Shown here: positions 48,703-57,219 of the stretch, one piece after another
How positions within the stretch are numbered: the first letter of the stretch is position 1
Layout of the letters: every line of letters begins with the position of its first letter
Program-made: the position numbers and the translations under genes
Notes under the pieces: model-generated
Database searches by the model: none
Told to the model about the DNA's origin: nothing
Seen by the model: the letters and a program-made list of their open reading frames with translations, nothing else
NCBI RefSeq assembly: GCF_000470315.2
Contig: NZ_CBRF02000007.1
Location: 81,711-145,710, forward strand
Length of the DNA: 64,000 nucleotides
From: Psychromonas sp. SP041
GTDB lineage: Bacteria; Pseudomonadota; Gammaproteobacteria; Enterobacterales; Psychromonadaceae
Direction: 5' to 3'

Positions 48703-49153
48703 AGTATTAAAAATAAGCTGAAAGTATTGGGATAAAAGTAGTAGATAGCCATAAACTTCGAAGACTAATATTTTTAGTTCTCCCTTTTAGTCATGTAGCT
48801 TTTTACATACTAAAAGGTAGTTGTTATGACCTAGTCTCGCTAATTTCAATATTCGTTATCAGATTCCCCTTATTACTATTGTATTTCACGCGGTGTTCGT
48901 CGTGCTTATTTGACTAATTAAAGCTGGATAGCCATAACGGTTAACCTTATTTGCTAGTCATATTGGCAAGTGCCATATTTCTCATACTTAAAAAAGTGGG
49001 TATAACGACCATTCTTTGTTTAATTCCACGCTTTACCATTAAATAGAAACCTACTTCCGTTACTATTTTGATTTGCTAGCAATGAAAATAATAATATGAG
49101 GCGAGTAAAAGTATAGGGATGTCATATTCTATGTTTCCTGGCCTATGTTGTGT
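48703..49153. other. Intergenic region with another RAYT-derived remnant
   Basis: No functional gene. It contains AGTAGATAGCCATAA near 48739 and the degenerate transposase start at 48826. The right part, to 49153, is AT-rich with nothing recognisable. Confidence 0.55.
48780..48935 (+). mobile_element. Internally deleted RAYT-like derivative, copy 3
   Basis: ATG at 48826 is followed by about 30 codons resembling the RAYT N-terminus (DSPYYYCISRGVRRAYL) with an in-frame TAG at the second codon position and TGA further on, then AGCTGGATAGCC, the C-terminal end signature. As in copy 2, the middle of the gene is missing. Confidence 0.7.
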
Positions 49154-49639
49154 CTACAATAATTCAATTAGACGACCACACTCAAAATATAGCCCTGCAT
49201 ATTCATCTTTATCGACAGTATTATTTTCACCAAAAATAATACTGTTAAGTATTAATGATAATTTTTTATCATTATCCCAGAATGTATCTTTGATTGCAGT
49301 AATAGCTAAGTATTCAGATCCGTGTTCAAAGAACAATGGAATTAATAACTCAAGTAGCTCTGCTTCTTGAAAAATAACTCCCCATCCTCTGTTTTGATAT
49401 CCATAATTAACTATCTTGATTCTATCTATATTTATATTAAGCAACTTTAATGCTTCAAATTTTTCCGTAAGTAATGATACATTTCGTGCAGGCTGTGGCG
49501 CTATAAAATAGAAATGCTCATCGTCTGATAATTTGAATTTAATTTGTTCTTCAAGTAACTTAACGATTGTTTTTTTTGTTTTAAAATCATCATCAACATT
49601 ACTTTTTTCCTGCCATTCTATTTGTGGTAACTCTGTCAT
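49154..49639 (-). CDS. Candidate immunity protein for the adjacent toxin tail
   Basis: A 161-residue acidic protein starting MTELPQIEWQEK. ATG at 49639 is preceded by AAGG and lies two bases after the toxin-tail stop (TAA at 49641-49643). A start 10 codons upstream would overlap the toxin frame. Residues 100-160 (LLELLIPLFFEHGSEYLAITAIKDTFWDNDKK) resemble barnase-inhibitor/SMI1-like immunity layouts only loosely. No named family is claimed. Directly following a toxin C-terminus on the same strand is the usual immunity position. Confidence 0.6.
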   Translation of the reverse strand: MTELPQIEWQEKSNVDDDFKTKKTIVKLLEEQIKFKLSDDEHFYFIAPQPARNVSLLTEKFEALKLLNINIDRIKIVNYGYQNRGWGVIFQEAELLELLIPLFFEHGSEYLAITAIKDTFWDNDKKLSLILNSIIFGENNTVDKDEYAGLYFECGRLIELL

Positions 49640-49640
49640 T

Positions 49641-49946
49641 TTACATACCTTGTTTAACACCGTGTGCAAGAAGTTTCAATAACCCTTTAACCACAAGTTT
49701 CCAATTTCCTTCATGATTTAAGACCCGATTAACTCCTACTATCCTACCATTAACAACTAATTTACCACTATGAGTAACGAATCTAAGAATATATTGGCCA
49801 GAGTTATTACTAATATTAATAATTGTCATTCCATCTTTTGCTCGTCCACTTGCATAGCCCATTGCAACACGACCAACTTCTAATCCACCAGGTTGCCCCC
49901 CAACTCCAAAACGGACAGCTGATCTTTCCCAAGTTATTTGTTCATT
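49641..49946 (-). pseudogene. C-terminal fragment of a polymorphic toxin
   Basis: Open for 101 codons from just after an in-frame TAA (49947-49949). It starts NEQITWERSAVRFGVGGQPG, continues through AMGYASGRAKDGMTIINIS and ends LLAHGVKQGM. The N-terminal half, with its Gly-rich GVGGQPGGLEVGR stretch, looks like a truncated junction to an Rhs or filament-type carrier, which is absent. It precedes the immunity candidate. I cannot name the toxin class. It is either a decayed locus or an orphan toxin tail stored for recombination. Confidence 0.5.
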
Positions 49947-50157
49947 TTAGTAAAGCTAAATAGGATGTTTGGATTAGTTGAGGCTAGTGAATAGATGCAC
50001 ATTCGAAACGGGTCGTTTAAAATGAGTTAATTACTTGGATGATAAAGTAGAGACGCCGATAGGGCGAAACCACTGTTATCAAATATCGAAAGGCTCCGAA
50101 GAGGGCAGACGCGTTAATTACAAATTAAGAGTGCTAAAGTTGGTGACCTAACTTTCA

Positions 50158-50787
50158 TTAGTCCAATGGTAATATCGTAGGAATCAATTGACTCAACTTA
50201 TTGGCAAGTTTTATATGCTCCCCAGGAGGCCAATGTATTCCCTCTTTTTTACAAGGTTCTATAAACTTAGCAGCGTCTAAAAAGTGACAACCTAATTCCT
50301 TCGCGCGTAACTCATAGTAATAAGCAAACTGTTCGGATTTAGCTTGAGCACCATCCCAGCCTTCTTTACCATTATCTAGTTCCAATACATGTGCTGGAGA
50401 AATTAAAAGCACTTCAGGCGCTTGGTTCATAAAGCCTGGATTGAAATTTTTAGCAAGTTCAACTAACTTTGCGGCGCCCTTAGATATATCGCTCGCGGTA
50501 ACATTAAATCTGGATTTTAAATCGTTGGTACCCAACATAATGATCACCAAATCAGGGTGATGGCTTCCTAAACAGGGGAGTATGTACTCGAGACCTTTTT
50601 TACCCGCTTCAAATGGGTCTTCAAATACTGTGGTACGGCTATTCAATCCCTCTTCAATAATACGATATTCATTAGGTAATTGAGATTGCAGCAACATAGT
50701 CCATCGTTCAGATTCGTTATAACGTCGTTCTAGAGAAGGAGAGTATCCCCAAGTGTTGGAGTCACCAAAGCATAGAATGGTTTTCAT
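50158..50787 (-). CDS. SGNH/GDSL hydrolase
   Basis: A 209-residue esterase-type protein. CFGDSNTWGYSP (residues 6-17) has the nucleophilic serine (Ser10), GLNSRTT the block-II glycine, MLGTNDLKSRF (about 98-108) the oxyanion asparagine, and DAAKFIEPCKKEGIHWPPGEH the catalytic Asp/His region. No signal peptide. Such enzymes hydrolyse esters or thioesters, and the closest type is the arylesterase-like group. Transcribed alone; the left repeat of the Nit1C region lies just upstream. Confidence 0.85.
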   Translation of the reverse strand: MKTILCFGDSNTWGYSPSLERRYNESERWTMLLQSQLPNEYRIIEEGLNSRTTVFEDPFEAGKKGLEYILPCLGSHHPDLVIIMLGTNDLKSRFNVTASDISKGAAKLVELAKNFNPGFMNQAPEVLLISPAHVLELDNGKEGWDGAQAKSEQFAYYYELRAKELGCHFLDAAKFIEPCKKEGIHWPPGEHIKLANKLSQLIPTILPLD

Positions 50788-50867
50788 TGTTCAATATCCT
50801 TTAATAAAACTAATTAATTTATTTTAGAATATCCAATAACTTACAATAAAACAATCAAGATAAAATT

Positions 50868-50936
50868 AGGCAGATTCAAGTCTGAAGTGCATAACGACTA
50901 AGCAGCTATAGCTGCCATATGTTCAACCATTAATTT
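50868..50936 (+). repeat. Left copy of a repeat flanking the Nit1C region
   Basis: GGCAGATTCAAGTCTGAAGT then GCATAACGACTAAGCAGCTATAGC; near-identical sequence in the same orientation begins at 59842. The GATTCAA-x-TGAAGTGCA core is reminiscent of IS30-family ends, which I could not verify. Confidence 0.7.
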
Positions 50937-51126
50937 TGCGCAGGAAAAATGACTTAGTGTAAGGCGTAAATTGAGCCTTTCGAAGATTAACTTCGTTAAT
51001 CGTCTATCGGAGAATTAATCAAAAGATGTTAATTCTTTAATGGCTGTTTCCTTTATGAAATTTACAACGAAGAAATAAGTTATTTTAACCAGTAAAATAG
51101 ATTAGTTAATTAGTGTGATTGGTATA
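50934..51126. repeat. Divergent MITE-like relative
   Basis: TGCGCAGGAAAAAT and GTAAGGCGTAAATTG near the left and ATTTTAACCAG plus GATTGGTATA near the right align with the inside and end of copy A. The middle differs. Its end GGTATA faces the start TATACC of copy B, forming an 18-base palindrome. Confidence 0.5.
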
Positions 51127-51133
51127 GTTACTT

Positions 51134-51295
51134 ATACCAAAAGAATTAATAAGGTGATCATTCTTGCAGGTTAAAATCACCCCTAACTGCGTTGTGAGTT
51201 TTGAAGTGAGAGCAACTATCTCCTACAACTCACGTCTTATTAGTGTTAATTTTTCCTGCGCAATCTCTGATCACTTATTTAATTCCATTGGTATT
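51134..51295. repeat. 162-bp MITE-like element, copy B
   Basis: Reverse-complement match of 10159-10320 over its entire 162 bases with few differences, bounded by ATACCAA and TTGGTATT. Same length at two distant sites supports a discrete mobile unit. Confidence 0.8.
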
Positions 51296-51305
51296 AGATT
51301 GCTAT

Positions 51306-51421
51306 CATGTATTCAGGGCCATTATCAGAGCGGATATCTTTAGGATGTCACGCCACTCAATAATGCTATCAATCGTCCGAATGACTCGTTTAGTTGGCAA
51401 AGATATATTCGTATCAACCAC
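51306..51421 (-). pseudogene. IS3-family transposase (OrfB) fragment
   Basis: Translation on the minus strand gives VVDTNISLPTKRVIRTIDSI then IEWR, and in a second frame IRSDNGPEYM. Restoring one missing G joins them as EWRGHPKDIRSDNGPEY, the conserved DDE region of IS3-group OrfB. Only this internal segment remains. Confidence 0.8.
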
Positions 51422-51636
51422 TAAAATTTAACGAGGTTGGGAAGGTGATAGCATGTGAGTTGCTAATATTTGTCTACTTTATTCTATTTTCTGCTTGGAG
51501 ATGTTTTCAGGTTGATAAAATGCCTTATGAAGTGCCTGACGGTTATGGATATCGTGTATGAATTTCACTTTCACGATATCAGTTTTATCGTGAAAAAATG
51601 GGTAGCGGTGCTAGATAATTACATCCAACACACAGG

Positions 51637-53571
51637 CTAAAAGTGAGATGATTTTTTATGCGTATCTCTTGATAAACCAAGACGTTTAATGCGTGAAGCT
51701 AACGTTGTTGGTTTCATGCCTAATAGTTTAGCCGCGCCAGCATCACCAAAAACTTTCCAATGGCACTGTTCTAATGCCGCTAGCATGTTGTTTTCAACGA
51801 TTTCCTGAATTTTTATATCTGAAATTATCGTTCTATCTTGTTGGGTATAATCTTCAAATATGTCAGGGGTAGCATTATTACCATTAGGTAAATTTAACTC
51901 TGCTACACCGTTAACGGCTGTTATTACTGCTCTTTCTATAACATTTTGTAACTCTCTAATATTACCTGGCCATAAATATTCTTCGATTTGTTTTAAAGAT
52001 GATTTCTTTAATTTAACTAATGTTGCTCCATATTTTTGTGATTCACGTTGTAAAAAGTGCATTGCTAATAATGCAATATCACCGGCTCGTTCACGAAGTG
52101 CTGGCGAGTGAATAGGAAAAACATTCAATCGGAAAAATAAATCTTCTCTGAAATTATTTTTAAGTGACTCTTGTTTTAAATCACGATTAGTCGCTGCAAT
52201 TATTCTTACGTCAACCATACGAGTACAGTCTTCGCCTACTCGTTCAAATTGTCCTTCTTGTATTACTCTTAGCAATTTACTTTGTAAGTTAAGTGGTATT
52301 TCACCCACTTCATCTAAAAATATAGTACCGCCATTAGCTAATTCAAAACGGCCTATTCGGTCACGAACTGCGCCAGTATAAGCCCCCTTTATATGACCAA
52401 AAAACTCACTCTCAAATAATTCGTGTGGAATAGCTGCACAATTAACGCGTATTAAAGATTTTTCTTTACGGTTACTGGCTTCATGTATTGCCATTGCGAT
52501 TAATTCTTTACCGGTGCCAGACTCACCAGTAACCAACACATTCGCATCGGTTTTTGCAACAAGGTCAATTTGCTGCATTACATGTTTAATAGATGAGCTT
52601 TCACCAACAATGCCATAAAAATTCTTTTCGATTAAAAACTCTTGCTGCAAATAAGCATTTTCATCTTCTAATCGTGCTTTTAATTCATTTAATTCGTCTA
52701 GGGTGTCTTTTAAATATTGTTCTGTTTTTAAGCGTTCGCTAATATCTCGAAAAACAACCACTGCGCCAATAATTTTACCGTCTGAAATAATAGGCGTGCT
52801 GGTAAATTCAACAGGAAAAGGGGGGCCATCATGCTTCCAAAATAACTCTTGTTTACCTTCATAGATAACGCCATCTCTAACGGCTGCATAGATAGGGCAG
52901 TCTTCAACATGGTAATGGCTGCCATCATCATGTGTATGATGGTGAATGTAATGAACATTTTGCCCTAATACTTCTTCACTTGTACGGCCCAATAATTTTT
53001 TTGCTGCTGGATTCATAAAGGTACACAAGCCTTCGGTATCAACACAATAAAGTCCGTCACCTACTGACGACAACATTAATGCGTTATCTAGCTTATGTTG
53101 ATGGTACATATTTTCTAAATGTTTAAGTTCTAATAAGCTACTACTAGAAATGCGGTTTATTTCTTTGGTTTCATACTTTAGCTTTTCAAGCTTACTGTCT
53201 TTCAAGCTTAAAATAATTAATTCACGTTGATTAATAACCGTTCTAGCTGCTTGTAACTCTACTGAAATATAGTCGCCTTTGGAATTTTTACAGTGTATTT
53301 TCGAACTTGATGCACGACCATAAATTAATACCTCTTCAGTAAAAACAATTAATTCACCTAGGTCTTTATCATGTATTTTTGAAATAGGCATCATCAAAAG
53401 CTTTTGCCGTGGATAACCTAATAAAGCTGACGCAGCTACATTACAATCAATGTATTTGTTTTCGATAGGATCTAAAAGCATCAATGCTTCAGGGCAATGT
53501 TCAAAAGCCGCATTTCGCATCCAATAAGCCAACTTGCTCCAGTTGTCGCTCGAATCTAATTGATGTTCCAT
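51637..53571 (-). CDS. Sigma-54-dependent activator, PAS-PAS-AAA+-Fis (probable Nit1C regulator)
   Basis: A 644-residue enhancer-binding protein. PAS domains lie at about 15-125 and 165-285; the second has a His/Cys-rich loop (HHHTHDDGSHYHVEDC, residues 210-225). A coiled linker (285-315) leads to the AAA+ domain (about 318-555) with Walker A GESGTGKE (349-356), the sigma-54 loop GAYTGA (396-401, Tyr for the common Phe), Walker B GGTIFLDE, and the C-terminal Fis-type helix-turn-helix (about 600-635, AAKLLGMKPTTLASRIKRLG). There is no receiver domain, so it senses a signal directly. It is divergent from the Nit1C operon, whose promoter has -24/-12 elements, making autogenous and operon control very likely. 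Confidence 0.92.
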   Translation of the reverse strand: MEHQLDSSDNWSKLAYWMRNAAFEHCPEALMLLDPIENKYIDCNVAASALLGYPRQKLLMMPISKIHDKDLGELIVFTEEVLIYGRASSSKIHCKNSKGDYISVELQAARTVINQRELIILSLKDSKLEKLKYETKEINRISSSSLLELKHLENMYHQHKLDNALMLSSVGDGLYCVDTEGLCTFMNPAAKKLLGRTSEEVLGQNVHYIHHHTHDDGSHYHVEDCPIYAAVRDGVIYEGKQELFWKHDGPPFPVEFTSTPIISDGKIIGAVVVFRDISERLKTEQYLKDTLDELNELKARLEDENAYLQQEFLIEKNFYGIVGESSSIKHVMQQIDLVAKTDANVLVTGESGTGKELIAMAIHEASNRKEKSLIRVNCAAIPHELFESEFFGHIKGAYTGAVRDRIGRFELANGGTIFLDEVGEIPLNLQSKLLRVIQEGQFERVGEDCTRMVDVRIIAATNRDLKQESLKNNFREDLFFRLNVFPIHSPALRERAGDIALLAMHFLQRESQKYGATLVKLKKSSLKQIEEYLWPGNIRELQNVIERAVITAVNGVAELNLPNGNNATPDIFEDYTQQDRTIISDIKIQEIVENNMLAALEQCHWKVFGDAGAAKLLGMKPTTLASRIKRLGLSRDTHKKSSHF

Positions 53572-53815
53572 AAAGATAACCTTACCGAAGAAGTAGTTTT
53601 AATATTGTTAACATTAATGAGTAGGTCATCATGCTTCAATGCATCTAATGTTACTCATTATCGTAATTATTTCAACTTTCCATTCAGTTTCATAAAAACA
53701 CCCCCAACCAGATCCCTTATATAAAAGGCTTTTGTGCTTCGCTTATATTTAATCGATTTTCTACACAGTACTTAAAATACAACACTCGGATCATTATATT
53801 CAAATAACACTTTGT

Positions 53816-53872
53816 ATTACTCAAATTCGTAATTAAACACTAATTTGCGTAATAACTACAATATTGAGTAAT
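53816..53872. promoter_or_regulatory. Candidate upstream activator site
   Basis: ATTACTCAA at 53816-53824 and TTGAGTAAT at 53864-53872 are perfect inverted repeats; ATTCGTAAT and TTGCGTAAT lie between them. They are 75-130 bases upstream of the -24 element, the usual distance for enhancer-binding-protein sites. Confidence 0.55.
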
Positions 53873-53946
53873 TATTGCTTTTAGTAAAACGAATGGTATT
53901 GGTTGTTAGTTATTGATATTTAAAGGTAATTTTTTTATTTTCATTT

Positions 53947-53962
53947 TGGCACAGTTTTCGCT
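53947..53962 (+). promoter_or_regulatory. Sigma-54 promoter of the Nit1C operon
   Basis: TGGCACAGTTTTCGCT fits the TGGCACR-N4-TTGCW consensus with correct spacing and a single change (TCGC for TTGC); the invariant GG and GC are present. It lies 68 bases upstream of the first operon gene. Confidence 0.85.
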
Positions 53963-54029
53963 ATAGCTGAGTCAGTGAACTAACAATTTTGTAGTCACGT
54001 GATACACAATAACTTTAGAGGATTTAAAC

Positions 54030-54512
54030 ATGCCAAAAGTCGATAAAGAGCATCATAAAACGGGTGATTTTCTCGTAGATTACGAAGAAAAGGTATTTGA
54101 AGATGTACAAGCTGAACCAGGTGCAAAAGCGTTAATTACATTTCATACCGTTGCATTTGAAGGCTCAATTGGTTTAGTGAATTTATTACAAGCTAAGCGT
54201 TTACAACGCAAAGGGTTTGAAACAAAAATTTTGTTATACGGACCAGGTGTACTTTTAGGCGTGCAACGTGGATTTCCAACATTAGGTTCAGAAGCTTTCC
54301 CTGGTAATTTGGCATACAACACTCAAATTCAACAGTTCATGGACGAAGGTGGTGAGGTTTACGCGTGTCGCTTTGCTCTTCAAGCATTATATGGCCAAAC
54401 AGAAAAAGCATTAATGGAAGGTATACGCCCAATTAATCCTTTAGACGTAATGGATTTACAACTATTAATGGCAAAAGAAAATGCATTTGTTGTTCATACC
54501 TGGACAAGTTAA
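54030..54512 (+). CDS. MSMEG_0572/Sll0783 family nitrogen-starvation protein
   Basis: A 160-residue soluble protein. [20 protein letters not shown] and [16 protein letters not shown] (about residues 35-90) match the family I recall as the first gene of Nit1C clusters; Synechocystis Sll0783 is induced on nitrogen starvation and linked to polyhydroxybutyrate accumulation. The fold may be DsrE-like, which is inference. Biochemical activity is not established. ATG follows AGAGGATTTAAAC. First gene after the sigma-54 promoter. Confidence 0.88.
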   Translation: MPKVDKEHHKTGDFLVDYEEKVFEDVQAEPGAKALITFHTVAFEGSIGLVNLLQAKRLQRKGFETKILLYGPGVLLGVQRGFPTLGSEAFPGNLAYNTQIQQFMDEGGEVYACRFALQALYGQTEKALMEGIRPINPLDVMDLQLLMAKENAFVVHTWTS

Positions 54513-54576
54513 GCAGTATCTCTACTTAGCTAAGCTCTGATTAATATTAATAAAATAAGATAATAAGGCACAAACG

Positions 54577-55578
54577 ATGACAAAAATAATTGCCGCTGCG
54601 GTTCAATGTAGTCCAGTACTTTACTCATGTGCAGGTACTGTCAATAAGATATGCGATTGGATTCACAAGCTTGGTAAAGATGGCGTTGAGTTTGTTGTTT
54701 TTGCAGAAACATTAGTGCCTTATTATCCTTATTTTTCATTTGTTCAACCTCCCTACCAAATGGGAAAGCAACACCTTTTATTAATGCAAGAAAGTGTTGA
54801 GGTACCTTCTATTTATACACACCAAATTGCAGAAGCCGCCAAAGCCGCAAACATGGTTGTATCGGTTGGTATTAATGAACGGGACAACCAAACACTTTAT
54901 AACGCACAGTTATTATTTGATGCTGACGGCACGCTTGTTCAGCATCGACGAAAAATTACGCCAACCTATCATGAACGCATGATTTGGGGGCAAGGTGATG
55001 GCTCTGGTTTAGCGGCGGTAGATACCAAAGTAGGCCGTATTGGATCACTGGCCTGTTGGGAACATTACAACCCATTAGCACGCTATGCCTTAATGGCTGA
55101 TCACGAGCAAATTCATGTCAGCATGTTTCCCGGTTCATTAGTAGGAGAAATATTTGCCGAGCAAATCGAAGTCACTATTCGTCATCACGCACTAGAAAGC
55201 GGTTGCTTTGTGGTAAATGCGACTAGTTGGTTAAGCCCTGAACAACAGCAGCAAATAATAGATGATACTGGTTGTCCAATTGAAGCCATTAGCGGCGGAA
55301 GCTTCACCGCAATTGTATCACCAGAAGGCCGTTTACTCGGTGAAACATTACGAAGTGATTCAGGTGAAGGTGCTTGTGTTGCTGAATTAGATTTAAGCTT
55401 AATCAGTAAACGTAAACGCATGATGGATTCTGTTGGGCATTACAGTCGTCCAGAACTATTAAGTTTACTGATTGATAAAACTCCTACTGCACATATGCAC
55501 GACATGAGTCAATTGTCAGGTATTCAACAAGAGAAAAAACCGACTGACGCACCAACCATTACTGCTGAGGAGTTGTAA
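54577..55578 (+). CDS. nit1: Nitrilase of the Nit1C cluster
   Basis: A 333-residue C-N hydrolase superfamily enzyme of the Nit6803/Sll0784 type. The catalytic triad is Glu44 (VFAETLVP), Lys126 ([11 protein letters not shown]) and Cys160 ([11 protein letters not shown]), with the second glutamate in YHER. It would hydrate and hydrolyse a nitrile to acid and ammonia. The Nit1C cluster has been linked to growth on cyanide as nitrogen source, so cyanide or a cyanide-derived nitrile is a plausible substrate; the sequence alone does not settle it. Two bases separate it from the radical SAM gene. Confidence 0.92.
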   Translation: MTKIIAAAVQCSPVLYSCAGTVNKICDWIHKLGKDGVEFVVFAETLVPYYPYFSFVQPPYQMGKQHLLLMQESVEVPSIYTHQIAEAAKAANMVVSVGINERDNQTLYNAQLLFDADGTLVQHRRKITPTYHERMIWGQGDGSGLAAVDTKVGRIGSLACWEHYNPLARYALMADHEQIHVSMFPGSLVGEIFAEQIEVTIRHHALESGCFVVNATSWLSPEQQQQIIDDTGCPIEAISGGSFTAIVSPEGRLLGETLRSDSGEGACVAELDLSLISKRKRMMDSVGHYSRPELLSLLIDKTPTAHMHDMSQLSGIQQEKKPTDAPTITAEEL

Positions 55579-55580
55579 TT

Positions 55581-56669
55581 ATGGGGTTGAATAAGCAACA
55601 ACTTACCGACCTTCAAACGCTTGGTATACGTTGGTTTGATATGGATGAATATGACCTAAATCGCAAAGGTGGTGCAGGGCCAACCGATCACAAAGCATTT
55701 AATTTTGCAGAGCAAACTACCATGGTGCCGATTTTTAATGACCAAGTTAAAAAATCAAATTATTCAGCAACCTATAGTGAAAATAAAGATCACGTTTTAA
55801 TTTATGAAAATGACACGTTAGTGGATAAAGCAACCATACCTGCGCAACCTAATTTTTATAAATTGAAAACAAAAGAAGGCATACCTTACTCAAAAATAGC
55901 CACCTTACACAGTAAAAATGTATTAGCGACAACCGTCTTTCAAAAATGTGTACGCTACGGTAATAGAGATACTTCATGTCAATTTTGCGCTATTGAAGAA
56001 TCACTAAAAAGTGGCGCGACTATCGCCCATAAAAAGCCGGAGCAATTAGTTGAAGTAGTCAAAGCCGCCATTGAACTCGACGGTATTACGCAAATGATAA
56101 TGACCACCGGTACTCCTAATTTAAAAGATCGTGGCGCAAAAATGTTACTGGAAAGTGCGACAGCCGTTAAAGCTGCGGTTGATATTCCTTTACAGGTGCA
56201 ATGTGAGCCACCTGAAGATGATTTTTGGTTTCAAGCACTAAAAGACGTAGGCGTTGACGCCATCGGTATGCACCTAGAAGCCGTGAGCCAACGAGTACGT
56301 GAAGCTATTATGCCCGGCAAAGCCAGCGTGCCAATGTCGCGTTATATATCCGCTTATAAAGCGGCAGTAAAAGTGTTTGGCCGGGGTAATGTAAGTACCT
56401 ACATACTGGCAGGGCTTGGCGATACAGAAGAAGAAATCATTTCAGTAAGCACTATGTTAATCGACCTAGGCGTTTACCCGTTTGTTGTGCCATTTACGCC
56501 TGTTGCAGGCACGCCGTTAGAAAATCATCCCATGCCTGATCCTGAAATGCTGAAACGTATTTTTTCTACCTTAGGCCCGATTTTGAAAGACAAAATGATG
56601 ACCTCTGATTCATTAAAAGCTGGCTGTGCTAAATGTGGTGCATGCTCATCAATGAAAAGTTACGAATAG
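55581..56669 (+). CDS. MSMEG_0568/Sll0785 family radical SAM enzyme
   Basis: A 362-residue radical SAM protein. The cluster-binding cysteines are Cys123, Cys133 and Cys136 in CVRYGNRDTSCQFCAIEE, a C-x9-C-x2-C spacing rather than the standard C-x3-C-x2-C, as expected for this family. MIMTTGTPNLKDRG and LQVQCEPPEDDFW follow within the barrel. The tail GCAKCGACSSM (349-359) has three further cysteines and may hold a second cluster. The reaction is unknown. Middle gene of the operon, always beside the nitrilase in this cluster type. Confidence 0.9.
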   Translation: MGLNKQQLTDLQTLGIRWFDMDEYDLNRKGGAGPTDHKAFNFAEQTTMVPIFNDQVKKSNYSATYSENKDHVLIYENDTLVDKATIPAQPNFYKLKTKEGIPYSKIATLHSKNVLATTVFQKCVRYGNRDTSCQFCAIEESLKSGATIAHKKPEQLVEVVKAAIELDGITQMIMTTGTPNLKDRGAKMLLESATAVKAAVDIPLQVQCEPPEDDFWFQALKDVGVDAIGMHLEAVSQRVREAIMPGKASVPMSRYISAYKAAVKVFGRGNVSTYILAGLGDTEEEIISVSTMLIDLGVYPFVVPFTPVAGTPLENHPMPDPEMLKRIFSTLGPILKDKMMTSDSLKAGCAKCGACSSMKSYE

Positions 56670-56679
56670 GAGTAATACC

Positions 56680-57219
56680 ATGGCTAAAGCTAAATTTGCG
56701 GTAATTAATGATGTATTTCCAAGTTTTCGTTCGCAACATATTCAAGTAAAGGTCGCGACTTCTCCATGGGAAAAGCAGGAATATTTTCAATTACGTAATA
56801 AAACATTTACGCAAGAACAAACAATATTGACGGGAAAAGAGAAAGATACAAAAGACTTTGAAGCTATTCCTATTATTGCGTTAGCGTCTAATTGGTCAAT
56901 TGGTGAAGAAATCGCAGGCGCGGTGCGTATTTATAAAATCTCTGACGCCGACAACACATGGTATGGCGGTCGACTTTGCGTTGCGCGTACTTATCGCGGT
57001 TATCAAAATATTGGCAAAGCGCTTATTAACGAAGCGGTATCTCGTGCTAAAGATCTTGGTTGTCAAACGTTTCTAGCAACGGTGCAGCCTCAAAATGAAA
57101 AGTATTTTAAATCCGTACACTGGAAAACACTCGGTTCAATAGAGGTAGCGGGCAAACCTCATGTGCACATGGAAGCTAACTTAGACATGTATCCCTTTAT
57201 GACGAGGGATCTGCAATGA
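56680..57219 (+). CDS. MSMEG_0567/Sll0786 family GNAT acetyltransferase
   Basis: A 179-residue GNAT-fold protein. The acetyl-CoA loop is in RLCVARTYRGYQNIGKALINEAV (about residues 108-130), where Arg/Gly residues replace the common Q-x-x-G-x-G/A run, then LGCQTFLATVQPQNEKYFKSVHW. In some species this domain is fused to the AIR-synthase-like domain that follows here as a separate gene; the ATGA overlap between the two (57216-57219) fits that relation. Substrate unknown. Confidence 0.88.
   Translation: MAKAKFAVINDVFPSFRSQHIQVKVATSPWEKQEYFQLRNKTFTQEQTILTGKEKDTKDFEAIPIIALASNWSIGEEIAGAVRIYKISDADNTWYGGRLCVARTYRGYQNIGKALINEAVSRAKDLGCQTFLATVQPQNEKYFKSVHWKTLGSIEVAGKPHVHMEANLDMYPFMTRDLQ

Larger units (their letters stand above)
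50788..51636. other. Composite repeat and IS-remnant region left of the Nit1C module
   Basis: About 850 bases with no intact gene. In order: a ~70-base repeat shared with 59842 (50868-50936), a divergent MITE relative (50934-51126), the full MITE copy B (51134-51295), an IS3-type transposase fragment (51306-51421), and an unexplained minus-strand 40-codon tail ending near 51490 (reading HDIHNRQALHKAFYQP). Confidence 0.6.
53572..54029. other. Divergent regulatory region between activator and Nit1C operon
   Basis: About 460 AT-rich bases with no gene. It contains an inverted repeat at 53816-53872 and the sigma-54 promoter at 53947-53962. The leader from promoter to ATG is about 65 bases. Confidence 0.75.
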
